A DNA stretch of 64,000 bases from Lepus europaeus. Taxonomy: Eukaryota > Chordata > Mammalia > Lagomorpha > Leporidae. Where the stretch lies: contig NC_084836.1 in NCBI RefSeq assembly GCF_033115175.1, positions 67,418,797 through 67,482,796 on the forward strand, written 5' to 3'. This document shows, one piece after another, positions 1-11,954 of the stretch (position 1 is the first letter of the stretch; every line of letters begins with the position of its first letter). The notes under the pieces were generated by a model. It ran no database searches and was not told the DNA's origin. It saw only the letters and a program-made list of their open reading frames with translations. The position numbers and the translations under genes are program-made.

Positions 1-178
1 GGTGGAGGATGGCCTGGGTGCTTGGGCCCCTGCACCCGCATGGGAGACCAGGAGGAGGCACCTGGCTCCTGGCTTCAGATTGGCCCAGCGCTGGCCATGG
101 CGGCCATTTGGGGGGTGAACCAACGGAGGGAAGACCTCTCTCTCTGTCTATAACTCTACCTGTCAAATAAAAAAAATC
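1..178 (+). repeat. CSINE, cut by the window edge
   Basis: 3' part of a C-repeat with the CT-rich stretch and A-rich tail. Its head lies outside the window. Confidence 0.9.
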
Positions 179-180
179 AA

Positions 181-415
181 TTGATCCTAGATAGATGGCC
201 TCTGAATTCTGCTCCATTGATCTACATGTCCATCCTTATGCCAGTACCACACTGTCTCAATTACTGTAGCTCTGTCATAAGTTTTGAATCTGGAAAGTGT
301 GAGTCTTCCAACTTTGTTCTTTTTCAAGATTGTTGGGCTATTTGGGGGCCCCGTGTAATTTTATAATTTTAAGATCGCCTTGGTTTCTGAAAAAAGCATC
401 CATTAAGATTTTATT
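181..415 (-). mobile_element. L1 LINE fragment (ORF2 part), antisense
   Basis: The + strand reads as the reverse complement of mid-ORF2 of a mammalian-wide L1, including the stretch around a remembered CCAGTACCACACTGTCT block. It is an old, truncated piece flanked by SINEs. Confidence 0.75.
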
Positions 416-416
416 T

Positions 417-716
417 CAGTGGGGTGGGTGTTTATCCTGGCAGTGAGATGCCTGCATCCGACATCGTGGTGCATGGATTCTGTGCCTGGGATTGGCTCCT
501 GAGTCCAACTTCCTGTTAATGCAGACCCTGGGAAGCAGTGGCCGATGGCTCAAGTAATATGGGGACCTGGAGCGCTCCCAGATCCTGGCTCTGGCTCCAG
601 TCATGTCCCAGCCCTGTCAGCAGTTGCAGGCATTTGGGGTGTGAAGCAGCAGGTGGGAGTGCGCTCTCTCTCTCTTGCTCCCTCTCTCTTGCTCTCTGTT
701 GCTCACATACATAAAT
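417..716 (+). repeat. Older divergent CSINE
   Basis: Recognisable from the middle block to the CT-rich stretch and an A-rich tail ending AATAAAAATA. The head is diverged. Confidence 0.75.
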
Positions 717-790
717 AAAAATACCTAACCTTTGATTTTTTAAGCATGGTCATATATTACCTTTTCAATTTTAATTAATATGTTTTTTCT

Positions 791-833
791 TTAAAGATTT
801 ATTTATTTGAAATGCAGAGTTAGAGAGATAAAG

Positions 834-864
<31 letters not shown>

Positions 865-1103
865 TCCATCCGCTGGTTCACTCAATGGCTGGGGCTGGCC
901 CAGGCTGAAGCCAGGAGCCAGGAGCTTCTTCCAGGTCTCCCACATGGGTGTAGGGCCCCAAGGACTTGGGCCATCCTCCACTGCTTTCCCAGGCCATAGC
1001 AGAGAGCTGGACTGGAAGTGGAGCAGCCGGGACTAGAACAGGGCATATGGGATGCTGGTGCTGCAGGTGGCAATTTAACCTGCTATGCCACAGCACCGAC
1101 CCC
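791..1103 (-). repeat. Full-length older CSINE
   Basis: Runs from a T-rich tail and (GA)n through the GCCAGGAGCC block to the tRNA-like head complement (ACAGCACCGACCCC). Confidence 0.9.
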
Positions 1104-1123
1104 AATTAATATGATTTTTTTTT

Positions 1124-1395
1124 TTAAAAAAGGCTTTATTTTATTTTTATTTATTTGAAAAGCAGAGAGAGAGGAGAGATATTCCATCTGCTGGTTCCTG
1201 GCTGGGCCAGGACGAAGCCAGCAGCCAGGAACTCCCTCAGGGGTTCCCATGTCGGTGGCAGGGACCCAAGTAGTTGCCTCCTGGGGCGTGCCTCAGCAGG
1301 AATCTGGACTGAAGCAGAGGCGGGCCTGGATCCCAGGCACCGTGGCGTGGACGTGGTTGCCCCCGGCGGCAGAGCCCACCTCGAAGCTTTGAAAA
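1124..1395 (-). repeat. Old CSINE
   Basis: Diverged copy with T-rich tail and middle block. The younger + strand SINE at 1407 sits at its head. Confidence 0.75.
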
Positions 1396-1406
1396 CCCAG
1401 GAATCT

Positions 1407-1752
1407 GGCCGGCGCTGCGGCTCACTAGGCTAATCCTCCGCCTTGCGGCGCCGGCACACCGGGCTCTAGTCCCGGTCGGGGCACCAATCCTGTCCCGGTT
1501 GCCCCTCTTCCAGGCCAGCTCTGCTGTGGCCAGGGAGTGCAGTGGAGGATGGCCTAAGTCCTTGGGCCCTGCACCCCATGGGAGACCAGGAGAAGCACCT
1601 GGCTCCTGCCATCGGATCAGCGCGGTGTGCCGGCCACAGCGCGCCTACCGCGGCGGCCATTGGAGGGTGAACCAACGGCAAAAGGAAGACCTTTCTCTCT
1701 GTCTCTTTCTCTCTCACTGTCCACTCTGCCTGTCAAAAAAAAAAGAAAGAAA
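1407..1752 (+). repeat. Young CSINE with target-site duplication
   Basis: Full-length younger form with tRNA-like head, B-box-like GGCTCTAGTCCCGG and A tail. A perfect 15-base repeat, GAAAACCCAGGAATC, flanks it at 1391-1405 and 1753-1767. Confidence 0.95.
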
Positions 1753-1756
1753 GAAA

Positions 1757-2400
1757 ACCCAGGAATCCGCCTCGTTTTCCTCGAGCTCGTTTCCTTCGTC
1801 CAAAGTACAGGGAAGAAAATCGATACCAACCCTGGCCTTCCTGCCTGCCCTCTCCTAGGCTTTCAGGAAGTTCTTGGTGCGGTCTATTCTTCATTCCTCT
1901 TGCTGCCAGGTCACCCAAATGCAGCGGCGACTCGCACCCCTTGTCCACCCCACCCACTGACCCTCCACCTTGATCCTGAACTGGGGCCTGTGAAAGCTGC
2001 AGGGGCTACCGGATTCCTTACTCAGCTCTTTCACTTCCCAGACGTGGAGAGTCTGACTCGCCCCACTGTCAGTGAGGGACCGAGCTAGGACCAGAATGCC
2101 TGAGCTTTGTCTGTGGTTGTGCCCCACTGCGGCGAGCAGACGTGGGTGCAGCTCTCCGTGGCTCCAGGGCCCGGCCCCACTGTGCACACACAGGCCTCCT
2201 CTGGGGCCTCTGCCTTAGCCCACCTGCCACTGTGAAGAAACTGCTGGATACACGGGGAAGCGCGGGAAGTGAAACCATGAGAGGAGCTACAGATTTGGGG
2301 CAGCGTTTGGAGAGTTACAACCACAAGCTAAGTTTAGAAGCCTGAGGGCTTGGGGTCCTCCGTGAGGTCCCACGCGTGCCCTTTTCCTATCCGATTGCAG
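1757..2400. other. Unique 5' flank or first intron of ITGB7
   Basis: Non-repetitive, moderately GC-rich sequence after a young SINE. Short open frames on both strands show no similarity I recognise. It may hold the ITGB7 promoter or first exon, but nothing in it decides this. Confidence 0.4.
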
Positions 2401-2403
2401 GCC
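2401..2403 (+). other. ITGB7: Start of the first coding exon of ITGB7
   Basis: A pyrimidine-rich tract ending in AG at 2399-2400 immediately precedes GCC-ATG. The ATG exon is therefore an internal exon with only three bases of 5'UTR. The non-coding first exon and promoter were not identified; they should lie upstream, in or left of 1.77-2.4 kb. Confidence 0.6.
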
Positions 2404-5400
2404 ATGGTGGATTTGCCAATGGTCCTTGTCTGCCTGCTGGCCCTGAGCAGGGGTGAGAGTGAGCTGGACACCAAGATCCCATCCGCAGGGGAAGCCTCAG
2501 AATGGGGAGACCCTGACTCGGCCGCGCCGGGCTCCTGCCAGCCAGCCCCCTCCTGCCAGAAGTGCATCGTCTCCCACCCCAGCTGTGCGTGGTGCAAGCA
2601 ACTGGTAAATATAGGCCGGCAGCCTTTGAAACCTGTGTGTGTGCTGTGTTCCCTACAGTGGGAATGCTGGGGGCAGTTCTCCCCTGTCTCTTCTTTTTTA
2701 TTTATTTGAGAGGTAGAGTCACAGAGAGTGATAGGGAGACACAGATCTTCCATCTCTGGTTCCCTCCCCAAATGGCCGCAACAGGTGATCGGAAGGAGCC
2801 AGGAGCTTCTTCCAGGTCTCCCAGCGCCCAAGCACTTGGGCCATCTTCCACTGCTTTCCCAGGTGCATTAGCATTGGAAGTGGAGCAGCCGGGACTCGAA
2901 CCGGCACCCATATGGGATGCTGGCACTGCAGGTGGCGGCTTAACCCAGTACACCACAGTGTCAGCCCCTCCTGTGTCTTTTCTTCTTAGGGTGCTGATCT
3001 CATCACAAAGGCTACTCCTCGTGATCTCATCTAAACCTAATGCTAATGCCCCTGGCCCTCGGGCCTCATCTTAGACACCATCACAGGGAGGGGGAAAGGT
3101 TTCATTCATCATGGGGGGGGTGGGGGCCGGGGCCGGGCCAGAGTTCAGGGCAGAGGAGAAACTGCATGGAGGAAACTGCTGTCCCTGCACCTGTGGGGGC
3201 GGGGAGGGGCTGCAGGCCTTGGGGGGGGGGGGGCTTGAGTTGCCCGTGGAGGATCACAGGAGGCTGCTCTTTGCCTTGAAGAGACAGGGCCGCTGGAGTG
3301 GCAGAGCTGGGAGACAGACTGGGGACCAGGGCAGAACTGGCTTCTCCCAGAAAGATGGCGAGTTAGATCAGCTCAGTTCCTGAGGGCAAGGCCCCAGCAG
3401 CGTTACTCCGCGGACTGGAAGAACAGACTCCAACCTGCGCCAGGCGGGAGGCAGAGGGGCCAGGCTCCCGGGACCAGGGGCTGGTGCCACATCGCCTGCC
3501 CTCAGCTGAAAAGCCACTTTAACCATTTCCTTCCCCTGCGGCCTCCCACCCGGCCCAAGGTAGCAGACGCAGTGGTGGGGCGAGGCGTCTCCTCTTCCGT
3601 CCCCATCCTCCCTGGACCCCCCAGCTCAGCACGCAGGGCCGGCTCCCCGCCCCCTACCCCTTGTAAGTGGTAGTGAGCCCGAGTTCGAACAGGAAGTGTG
3701 TGGCTCTAGCAGATGGGGAAAGGGGGAGCGGAGATAAAGGCAGGGGCGGGCGGGTGGGGGGCTGCTATAGGAAGTGGGGTTCCGATAAGGAAGAAAGGAC
3801 GGGATTCAAGGGTAGCTGTGGAGGGGAGGCCGGCAGGGGCCCCCACGCACCTCCCTTGCCCCGCAGAACTTCACCGCCTCGGGGGAAGCGGACGCGAGGC
3901 GCTGCGCAAGGCGGGAGGAGCTGCTGGCGCGGGGCTGCCCGCCGCACGAGCTGGAGGAGCCCCGCGGCCGGCAGGAGGTGCTGCAGGACCGGCCGCTCAG
4001 CCATGGCGCTCGCGGCGAGGGGGCCACGCAGCTGGCGCCGCAACGGGTGCGGCTCACGCTGCGGCTGGGTGAGTGAGGGCCGGGCTCTGGGGCAGAGGCC
4101 TGCGCGGGGCCTCGGATGCGCTCCGCTGACCCGCGCGCCGCCCTGTCCCTGTCCCCAGGGGAGCCCCAGAAGCTCCGCGTCCGCTTCCTCCGTGCCGAGG
4201 GCTACCCGGTGGACCTGTACTACCTTATGGACCTGAGCTACTCCATGAAAGACGACCTGGAGCGCGTGCGCCAGCTCGGCCACCGTCTGCTGGTCCAGCT
4301 GCAGGAGGTCACTCAGTCCGTGCGCATTGGTAAGAGGAGCCTTGCACCTGCCAACATCCCTGGGCTCCCCAGGGCTCCATCTGACCCTCTCCCAAAGTTT
4401 ATTTATTTTTTAAAATTAAGATTTACTTATTTATTTGAGAGGGAAAGAGAGAGAGGGAGACAGAGTCTACCCGCTGTATCACTCCCCCAAATGCCCACAA
4501 CAGCTGGGGCTAGGCCAGGTGGAAGCCAGGAGCCAGGAGCTCCATCAATGTCTCCAGCATCCAGAGACTCCTGCACTTGGTCGTCCCCTGCTGCCTCCCA
4601 GGGAGCTGGGCTGAAAGCGGGGCAGCTGGGACTCCATACCAGACACTCTGATAAGGGATGCCAGCTCTCAGGCAGCTGGCCTTAGTCCACTGTGCCAAAA
4701 TGCCTGCCCCCTCCTAGTTTTTTTTTTTTTTTTTTAAGTTTTATTAATTCATTTGAAAGGCAGAGTTACAGAGAGAGAGAGAGGGAGAGAGAGAGAGAGG
4801 GAGGGAGAGAGGGAGAGAGGTCTGGTTCACTTCCCAAATGGCCCCAGTGGCCAGGGCTGAGCTGATCTGAAGTCAGGAGCCAGGAGATTCTTCCTGGTCT
4901 CCCATGTGGGTGCAGGGGCCCAAGGACTCGGGCCATCTTCTAGTGCTTTCCCAGGCCACAGCAGAGAGCTGGATGAGAAGTGGGGCAGCTGGCGCCCCAT
5001 ATGGGATGCTGGCACTGCAGGCTGCGGCTTTACCTACTATGCCAGGCCACAGATTCTGGACATCTCTCCCCCAAAGACACCACACCTCTAGGCCAGAGCT
5101 GGAAGGGCTGTAGGAGACTCCCCCATTTTACAGGAGGGCTAACTGAGGGCCAGAGCATGGAGTCACCGTGTGCAGACGGCTGCTGGGACCCCCAACCTGC
5201 GCACTGGGCTAGATGTCATTGTCTCTGGCTGAGCAGACCCAGCTCCTCTGTGTTCAACAGCCCGTCCTTTGCCTCATGCTGCTACTGCACCCACATCCTG
5301 GCCCTCTCCCCCATGCCCCAGAAAGTCCCTGTCTGCTCCATGGGTCCTCGCAATCCCCCCCACCAACTTTCTGGGCTCATGGTGGCCTCATCCCTCTGCC

Positions 5401-8400
5401 CTCCCAGGTACTCCTCTGGGAGTACCTGTCACCCCCACCGCACAGCCCTTGCCCCCAAGGGCCTCCACAGTGGGCCCTCCGTGCCTCTGCTGCCCAGGGG
5501 CTGTGGGTTCAGCCACCCACCCCCTCCCCGCCTCCCTTCCCAGGTTTTGGTTCCTTTGTGGACAAGACGGTGCTGCCCTTCGTGAGCACGGTGCCTGCCA
5601 AGCTGCGCCACCCCTGCCCCAGCCGGTTCGAGCGCTGCCAGCCGCCTTTCAGCTTTCACCACGTGCTGTCCCTGACCGGGGACGCTCAGGCCTTCGAGCG
5701 GGAGGTCGGGCGCCAGAGCGTGTCCGGCAACCTGGACTCGCCCGAAGGCGGCTTCGACGCCATTCTACAGGCTGCACTCTGCCAGGTGAGGAGGCGGGGC
5801 CCAGCCTGCCTGCAGCTGTGGGTTGTGAGGCACTGCACTTTGCATGTCGATTTTAACAGTTACCTGGTGGGCGGGAGAGAAGGATTTCCAGGCAGCAGCG
5901 GCCCTGTGATGGGGGCTGGGGAGAGCAGGGAGGAGCAGGCAGCTGGAGGATAAACCCTGGGGTGGCCCAAGGACCACGCACAGGGCCCAGTGTCACCTCC
6001 GCCACACCCCAGGAGCAGATTGGCTGGAGAAATGTGTCCCGGCTGCTGGTGTTCACTTCTGACGACACATTCCACACGGCCGGGGACGGGAAGCTGGGTG
6101 GCATCTTCATGCCCAGTGACGGGCACTGCCACTTGGACAGCGATGGCCTGTACAGGCGCAGCCCGGAGTTTGTGAGTCCCTGCTGCCACCCCGCCTGTCC
6201 CATCAGAGCCACACCTTCTTGTCCTCCACCCCCACCCCGGGGTTGGGGGGAGGGTGCTCACTAGTGACTTCCTGTCCCTGCGACCCCTGTTTCTCAGACA
6301 GTAGACTTGTGTGTCCCCACTCCCTCCCTGCTCCCTACTCTTTGCCAAGCTTCTGGGGCGCCCCCAGCAGACGGCCCCCCGGGTTGCTGGGTTCCCTGGG
6401 CGGAGGGCACCTTGCACGTGATGGTGCTCACCTTGCACCTGTCCCTGCCCAGGACTACCCCTCGGTGGGTCAGGTGGCCCAAGCCCTGTCTGCAGCCAAC
6501 ATCCAGCCTATTTTTGCCGTCACCAGTGCCACCCTGCCTGTCTACAAGGTGAGCGCTGTCTGGAGGCCAACCCGTTCTCTGCCTGATGGTGCCCTCTTTC
6601 CAGACCCTTCCCCCCCAGGAGCTTATTTTCTTATAGCAGTGACCCCCCGCCCCGTTTCCTTCACCTCCTCATAACCCAGGAGCTGAGTAAGCTGATCCCC
6701 AAGTCAGCGGTGGGGGAGCTGAGTGAGGATTCCAGCAATGTGGTGCAGCTCATCATGGATGCTTACAACGTGAGTGTGTGGAGTGTGAGGGTGGGCTCAG
6801 GGCACAGGGTGCCCCCCGGGATGGGGGGGCAGTGGCGCTAAGAGGGGACAGACACCTCATGATCTGACATGCCATAGCACGTGCCTACAGTTTGCTGCCG
6901 ATGGCTCACCCCCTTGATCTCACATTCCATTCGTGAACTTTCAGGGTCTGACTTGCAGGAACATGGCGCCCTGTGCTGGCCAAGGCAGCAAAGCAACATT
7001 CATGGAGCTTTTATTTCGTGCCAACCACTGTCCTGGGTGTGCTCACTCTTTGCTAGCTCGTTGAAGCCCTCCAAACTCCTGCTTTGTAACTGTCATCATC
7101 TCTGTGTTACAGACAAGGAAACAGGCTGTCCCTCGCCCGAGGTCACACAGAGGTGAAATGGAAGGGCTGGCGTTGGCCTCTAGTGTTTGTGCTTGAAAAA
7201 AATGTGACATCAAAAGCCTGATGTTGCTAAGTTTACCAACAATTCAGGTAGAAGGAACTGTGAACTTTTTTTTTTAGAGATTTATTTATTTATCTAAAAG
7301 GTAGAAAGGCAGAGCTACAGACAGAGAAAGAGAAAAACGGAGAGAGAGATCTGTCTTCCATCTGCTGGTTCACCCCCCAAATTGGCTACAATGGCCAGTG
7401 GTGAGCCAGGTTGAAGCCACGAGCCAGGAGCTTCTTAGGGTACTCCCATGTGGGTGCAGGAGCCCAAGCCCTTGGGCCATCTTCTGCTGCTTTCCCAGAC
7501 ACACTTGCAGGGAGCTGAATCGGAAATGGAGCAACTGGGACTCAAACTGGTGCCCGCATGGGATGCCAGCACCATAGATAGTGGCTTTACCTGCTGAGTC
7601 ACAGTTCTGTCCCCCCCATAAAAACTCTTAAGTGTTTTATTGCGTTTAAGACTTGTGGCACAGCGGGTTAAAGCCCTGGCCTGCAGTGCCGGCATCCCAT
7701 ATGGGCACCGGTTCAAGTCCTGGCTGTTCCACTTCTGATCCAGCTCCCTGCTAATGTGCCTGGGAAAGCAGTGGAAGATGGCCAAAGTCCTTGAGCACCT
7801 GCACCCATGTGGGAGACCCGGAAGAATCTTCTGGCTCCTGGCTTTGGATCAGCTCAGTTCCTGCCTTTACAGCCATTTGGGGAGTAAGCCAGCAGATGGA
7901 AGAACTCTCTCTCTCTGTTTCTGTTTCTCTCTCTGTAACTTTTTCAATTAAATGAATAAATCTAAAAAAAAAAAAAAAGACTTACCTCTCCAACTAGACT
8001 GTAAGCTGCTTTTGCTTTTAAGATTTCTTTATTTGAAAGAAGAATGATACAGAGAAAGAGAGAGGGAGAGAGAGAATCTTCCATCTACTGGTTCACTTTT
8101 TTTTTTTTTTTTTAAGATTTTTATTTATTTATTTGAGAGGTAGAGTTACAGACAGAGAGGAGAGAGACAGAGAAAAAGGTCTTCCATCTGCTGGTTCACT
8201 CCCCAAATGGCCGGACCTGGGCCAATCTGAAGCCAGGAGGCAGGGGCTTCTTCCGGGTCTCCCATGTGGGTGCAGAGGCCCAAGGACTTGGGTCATCTTC
8301 CACTGCTTTCCCAGGACACAGCAGACAGCTGGATTGAAGAGAAGCAGCTGGGACATGAACCGGTGCACATATGGGATGCTGGCACCACAGCAGGAGGCTT

Positions 8401-11400
8401 TACCTGCTATGCCACAGCGTCAGCCCCTGGTTCACTTCTTAAACGGCCTCAATGCCCTGGGCTATTTCAGGCCGAAGCCAGGAGCCCACACGGATGGCAG
8501 GGCCCCAAGTATGTGTGCCATTTTCTGCTGCCTTCCCAGAGAGCTGGTTGAAAGTAGAGCAGCCGGGACTCTGATATGGGATGCCAGTGTTGTAGGCAGC
8601 AGCTCCACTCACTGCGTCACAAAACTAACCCCAAGTTTCTTGAGGACAGGGATCACACCCCAATCACGGCAAGGAAACCTGAGACACTGTCAGATTCCCT
8701 AGGACAGAACTCATGCAATGAACCTGCCCTGTAGACCTGTGCACGCACATAGATCTGGGGTTCGACAGATAATGGCTTGCACTGTTGGTTACAACACTAG
8801 GGCGTCCCCTCTCTGCTGGCAGGTGCATTGTGGTGTGTTAGAGGCCTGGGGAGCCCCGCCTCCACAAACGCCTGTGGACTAGGTGGAATGGAAGAGGCAC
8901 CGGAACGCGGCAGGCAGCGCTATGGCAGAACTGGGACCAGCGGGACAGGGCGTTAGGTTGGGGCTGGGGTCCCCACTTCAAGCTGTTGCTCCCTCTCTTC
9001 CGGCAGAGCCTGTCATCCACTGTGACCCTGGAGCACTCGTCCCTCCCTCCTGGAGTCCACATCTCTTATGAATCCCAGTGTGGGGGTCCTGAGGAGAGGG
9101 AGGGCGAGGCTGGGCACCGAGGGCAGTGCAACCACGTCCGAATCAACCAGATGGTGAGAGCCGGCCAGGCTGGGCACCGGGGAGGTGTGGGGAGTGGGCG
9201 TGGAACGCAGGCAGGAAAAGACGGGGAGCAGGCGCCGAGAACAGGGTGGGAGTGTGGGGTCGCCGTCCCTCATCTGTCCTGAGCTTTAATGCATGGCTCC
9301 TTCAAAGTGGGTATCCAGGGCATGGTGGTAGCAGACTAGTCCTTGGCCTACGAAGGGGCTGGGTTCTGGGCAGTTAGTGGGTCTGGGGTGAGTGCGTGTG
9401 TGACATGGCCTGAACTCCTGCCCACCCTGCCTTCAGGTGAATTTCTGGGTTACCTTGCAAGCTACTGCCTGCCTCCAGGAGCCCCATTTGCTGAGGCTCC
9501 GGGCCCTGGGCTTCTCGGAGGAGCTGACCGTGGAGCTGCACACGCTGTGTGACTGTAACTGCAGCGACACCCAGCCCCAGGCTCCGCACTGCAGCCACGG
9601 CCAGGGGGACCTGCAATGCGGGGTGTGCCGGTGAGGGCCTCCTCTTCCCTTCGCCACCTGTCTGCCCCCCCCCCCCCCGCCCCAAACCAACCCTGGCTCC
9701 CATCCTCCCCCTGGAGTCATATGTCCCGCCCTGGAGCTGTGCAGATCCACCCAGGCGTCTCTCTGTTCCTTGCCCCTTGGTGCTCACTGTACTAACTCAT
9801 CTCTCTCGCACTCTGAGAACTTGGGTTTGGAAGATCGCGGAAGAGATGGGCAGGGAAGGTTATGCCCTCTAAGCTGCCTCTCTTTCCTCCACCCTTGCCT
9901 CCCAGGTGCGCAGCTGGCCGCCTGGGCCGGCTCTGTGAGTGCTCGGAGGCTGAGCTCTCGTCTCTCGATCTGGAAGCTGGGTGCCGGGCCCCCAATGGGA
10001 CAGGGCCCTTGTGCAGTGGGAAGGGACAGTGCCAGTGCGGGCGCTGCAGCTGCAGTGGACAGAGCTCCGGGCGTCTGTGCGAGTGTGACGATGCCAGCTG
10101 TGAGCGGCACGAGGGCATCCTCTGTGGAGGTACCTGGAGCCTTGAGATGGGCAGGGGCAGCATGGTCTCCCCCAAGGGCATTCAGACTCTGGGTGTCACA
10201 CCACTGAGCCAAGCACCACAGTGGTGTTTGGTTTGGAGGCTGGAGAGGGACTGGGTGCACGGCCTGGGTGGCTGCCTGCGTGGGGGAGTGCATCTGTCGC
10301 CCTGCGCGTGCCTCCACCCCAGGTTTTGGCCGCTGCCAGTGTGGCGTGTGTTACTGCCATGCCAACCGCACGGGCAGAGCGTGTGAGTGCAGCGGGGACA
10401 CGAACAACTGTGTCGGTCCTGAGGGAGGACTCTGCAGTGGGCACGGTCACTGCAAATGCAACCGTTGCCAGTGCTTGGACGGCTACTACGGCGCTTTGTG
10501 TGACCAATGCCCAGGCTGCAAGACACGGTGCGAGAGACACAGGTGAGGCCCCGGGGCTTGCGTCTTGGGAGTGGAAGGGGGGCTGGCAGAGACTGCTGAA
10601 CCCCTCCTGCCTGCCTGCCCACGGTGAACGTTAATGCGTTGGCCTCCACGGACAGGGACTGTGCAGAGTGCAGGGCCTTCGGGACTGGTCCCCTGGCCTC
10701 CAACTGCAGCATGGCTTGTGCCCATGCCAACGTGACACTGGCTTTGGCGCCCATCTTGGATGATGGCTGGTGCAAAGACCGGACCCTGGACAACCAGCTG
10801 TTCTTCTTCCTGGTGGAGCACGAGGCTGGGGGTAGCGTCGTGCTTCAAGTGAGCCCCCTAGAGAGTAAGTGGGCGAAGGGGTCGTGCACCTGGCAAGTGG
10901 AGCCCTGCGTTTGTCAGGTGGGGTCTCAGGCTACTGGACGCAAGGGCAAGGGCAGGGCAGGGTGGAGGAAGCCAGTGGAGCAGGCCCAGGCCCTGGGCAG
11001 TAAGGACAACCTCAGGCCCTGCTGTTCCCTTTGCTTTCAGTGGGACATGGCCCGGCCAGGGAGGCTGGTTCACCTGTCCTGTTTTTCTCCCAGGGGGCGC
11101 AGACCACACAAAGACCATCGTGCTGGGCTGCGTAGGGGGCATCGTGGCGGTGGGACTGGTGCTGGTCCTGGCTTATCGGCTGTCGGTGGAGATCTATGAT
11201 CGCCGGGAATTCAATCGCTTCGAGAAGGAGCGGCAGCAACTCAACTGGAAGCAGGTGAGGCGGCAGCCCGCTACCTGGGCTGCAGTGCCCTGGTGGGTCC
11301 TTCTCCCTCTCCACCCCCACCGCGAGCCCCATGAGCCCCTAGGATCCTGCTCCTGTTCCAGGGTGGCCCCCTAGGACTAGGTAAGGGGCAAGGGCACCTG

Positions 11401-11515
11401 GACTTGCCCTCATCCCCCGGGCCTCTCCCCTCAGGACAACAACCCACTCTACAGAAGTGCCATCACCACCACCATCAACCCGCGCTTCCAGGACTCCGAG
11501 GGGCCCCTTCTCTGA
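2404..11515 (+). CDS. ITGB7: Integrin beta-7, complete coding region in 14 exons
   Basis: Coding exons: 2404-2604, 3867-4068, 4159-4329, 5544-5785, 6013-6171, 6453-6548, 6680-6769, 9007-9153, 9437-9630, 9906-10129, 10323-10542, 10656-10864, 11094-11254, 11435-11515. All have AG/GT borders and phases close to 798 codons plus stop, the human length as I recall it. The protein is a leukocyte cell-surface receptor subunit that pairs with alpha-4 (MAdCAM-1 and VCAM-1 ligands) or alpha-E (E-cadherin). Visible in order: signal peptide (about 1-19), Cys-rich PSI region with CQKC and CAWC, NFT glycosylation site, beta-I domain with the MIDAS motif DLSYS (D159, S161, S163), four Cys-rich EGF-like repeats, one membrane span (about 726-746), and a tail with NPLY and NPRF adaptor-binding motifs. 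The ATG lies three bases after a 3' splice site (AG at 2399-2400), so at least one upstream non-coding exon exists. No frame damage was seen. Confidence 0.97.
2693..2968 (-). repeat. CSINE in ITGB7 intron
   Basis: Full-length older form, 88 bases past the first coding-exon donor. Confidence 0.9.
4395..4710 (-). repeat. Older CSINE in ITGB7 intron
   Basis: Diverged copy with a long T-rich tail and (GA)n. Confidence 0.85.
4718..5045 (-). repeat. CSINE with (GA)n, in ITGB7 intron
   Basis: Directly abuts the preceding copy in the same orientation. Expanded GA tract at about 4770-4820. Confidence 0.9.
5085..5165 (-). repeat. MIR fragment
   Basis: The CCCCATTTTACAGGAGGG-like core matches the conserved MIR core in antisense. 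Confidence 0.6.
6985..7175 (-). repeat. MIR in ITGB7 intron
   Basis: Clear antisense MIR core (ACAGACAAGGAAACAG, then GGTCACACAGAGG). Confidence 0.8.
7266..7616 (-). repeat. CSINE in ITGB7 intron
   Basis: Full-length older copy, divergent in the head. Confidence 0.85.
7648..7978 (+). repeat. CSINE in ITGB7 intron
   Basis: Full-length, with head GGCACAGCGGGTTAAAGCCC and a 16-A tail. Confidence 0.9.
8019..8633 (-). repeat. Older CSINE split by a younger one
   Basis: The two halves (about 8019-8098 and 8438-8633) join into one copy when the insert at 8099-8426 is removed. Confidence 0.85.
8099..8426 (-). repeat. CSINE nested in a CSINE
   Basis: Full-length insert flanked by the 11-base repeat CTGGTTCACTT (8088-8098 and 8427-8437). 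Confidence 0.9.
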
Positions 11516-11954
11516 GGCAGCAGCCAGGCAGGGGCCGACGCCCCATGAGGGGCTGCCACCTGGATTCCCTGCCCCGCGCTCTACAGTAGAGCCTCAACTC
11601 ACGCTACAGCTGTCACCTGCCCTCTGCCCCAGAGGCCAAAGTGGGCCACTCCTCTTGCCACCCGAGGGCAGGCTGGTTCTCGAACTGGACCCTGGGGGGG
11701 ACACCGGGTACACTGCCTGGCAAACAGCCGAGCGCCAACTCTCAGCCCAGGAGCAGGCTCCAAGCGCTCAGGTGGGGCAGGTCCGTGGAGGCCACAGACC
11801 ACACTGGGGAGCCGGTGGCTCGCCCGGTTCTGTCCTGCTGCGAATGCCACCTTGGCCGGCTTTCCCTTCCACACGGTCCTCTGCAGAGTGGGGAATCTCA
11901 TCGGTGGCTTGCAGGGGCTGCTGTTGTGGTGCGGAGAGCTAGCTGTCGCTTGCG

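Noticed and set aside
1-2400. Search for RARG, the expected left neighbour
   Set aside because: No RARG exon or 3'UTR was recognised. The gene should lie left of the window.
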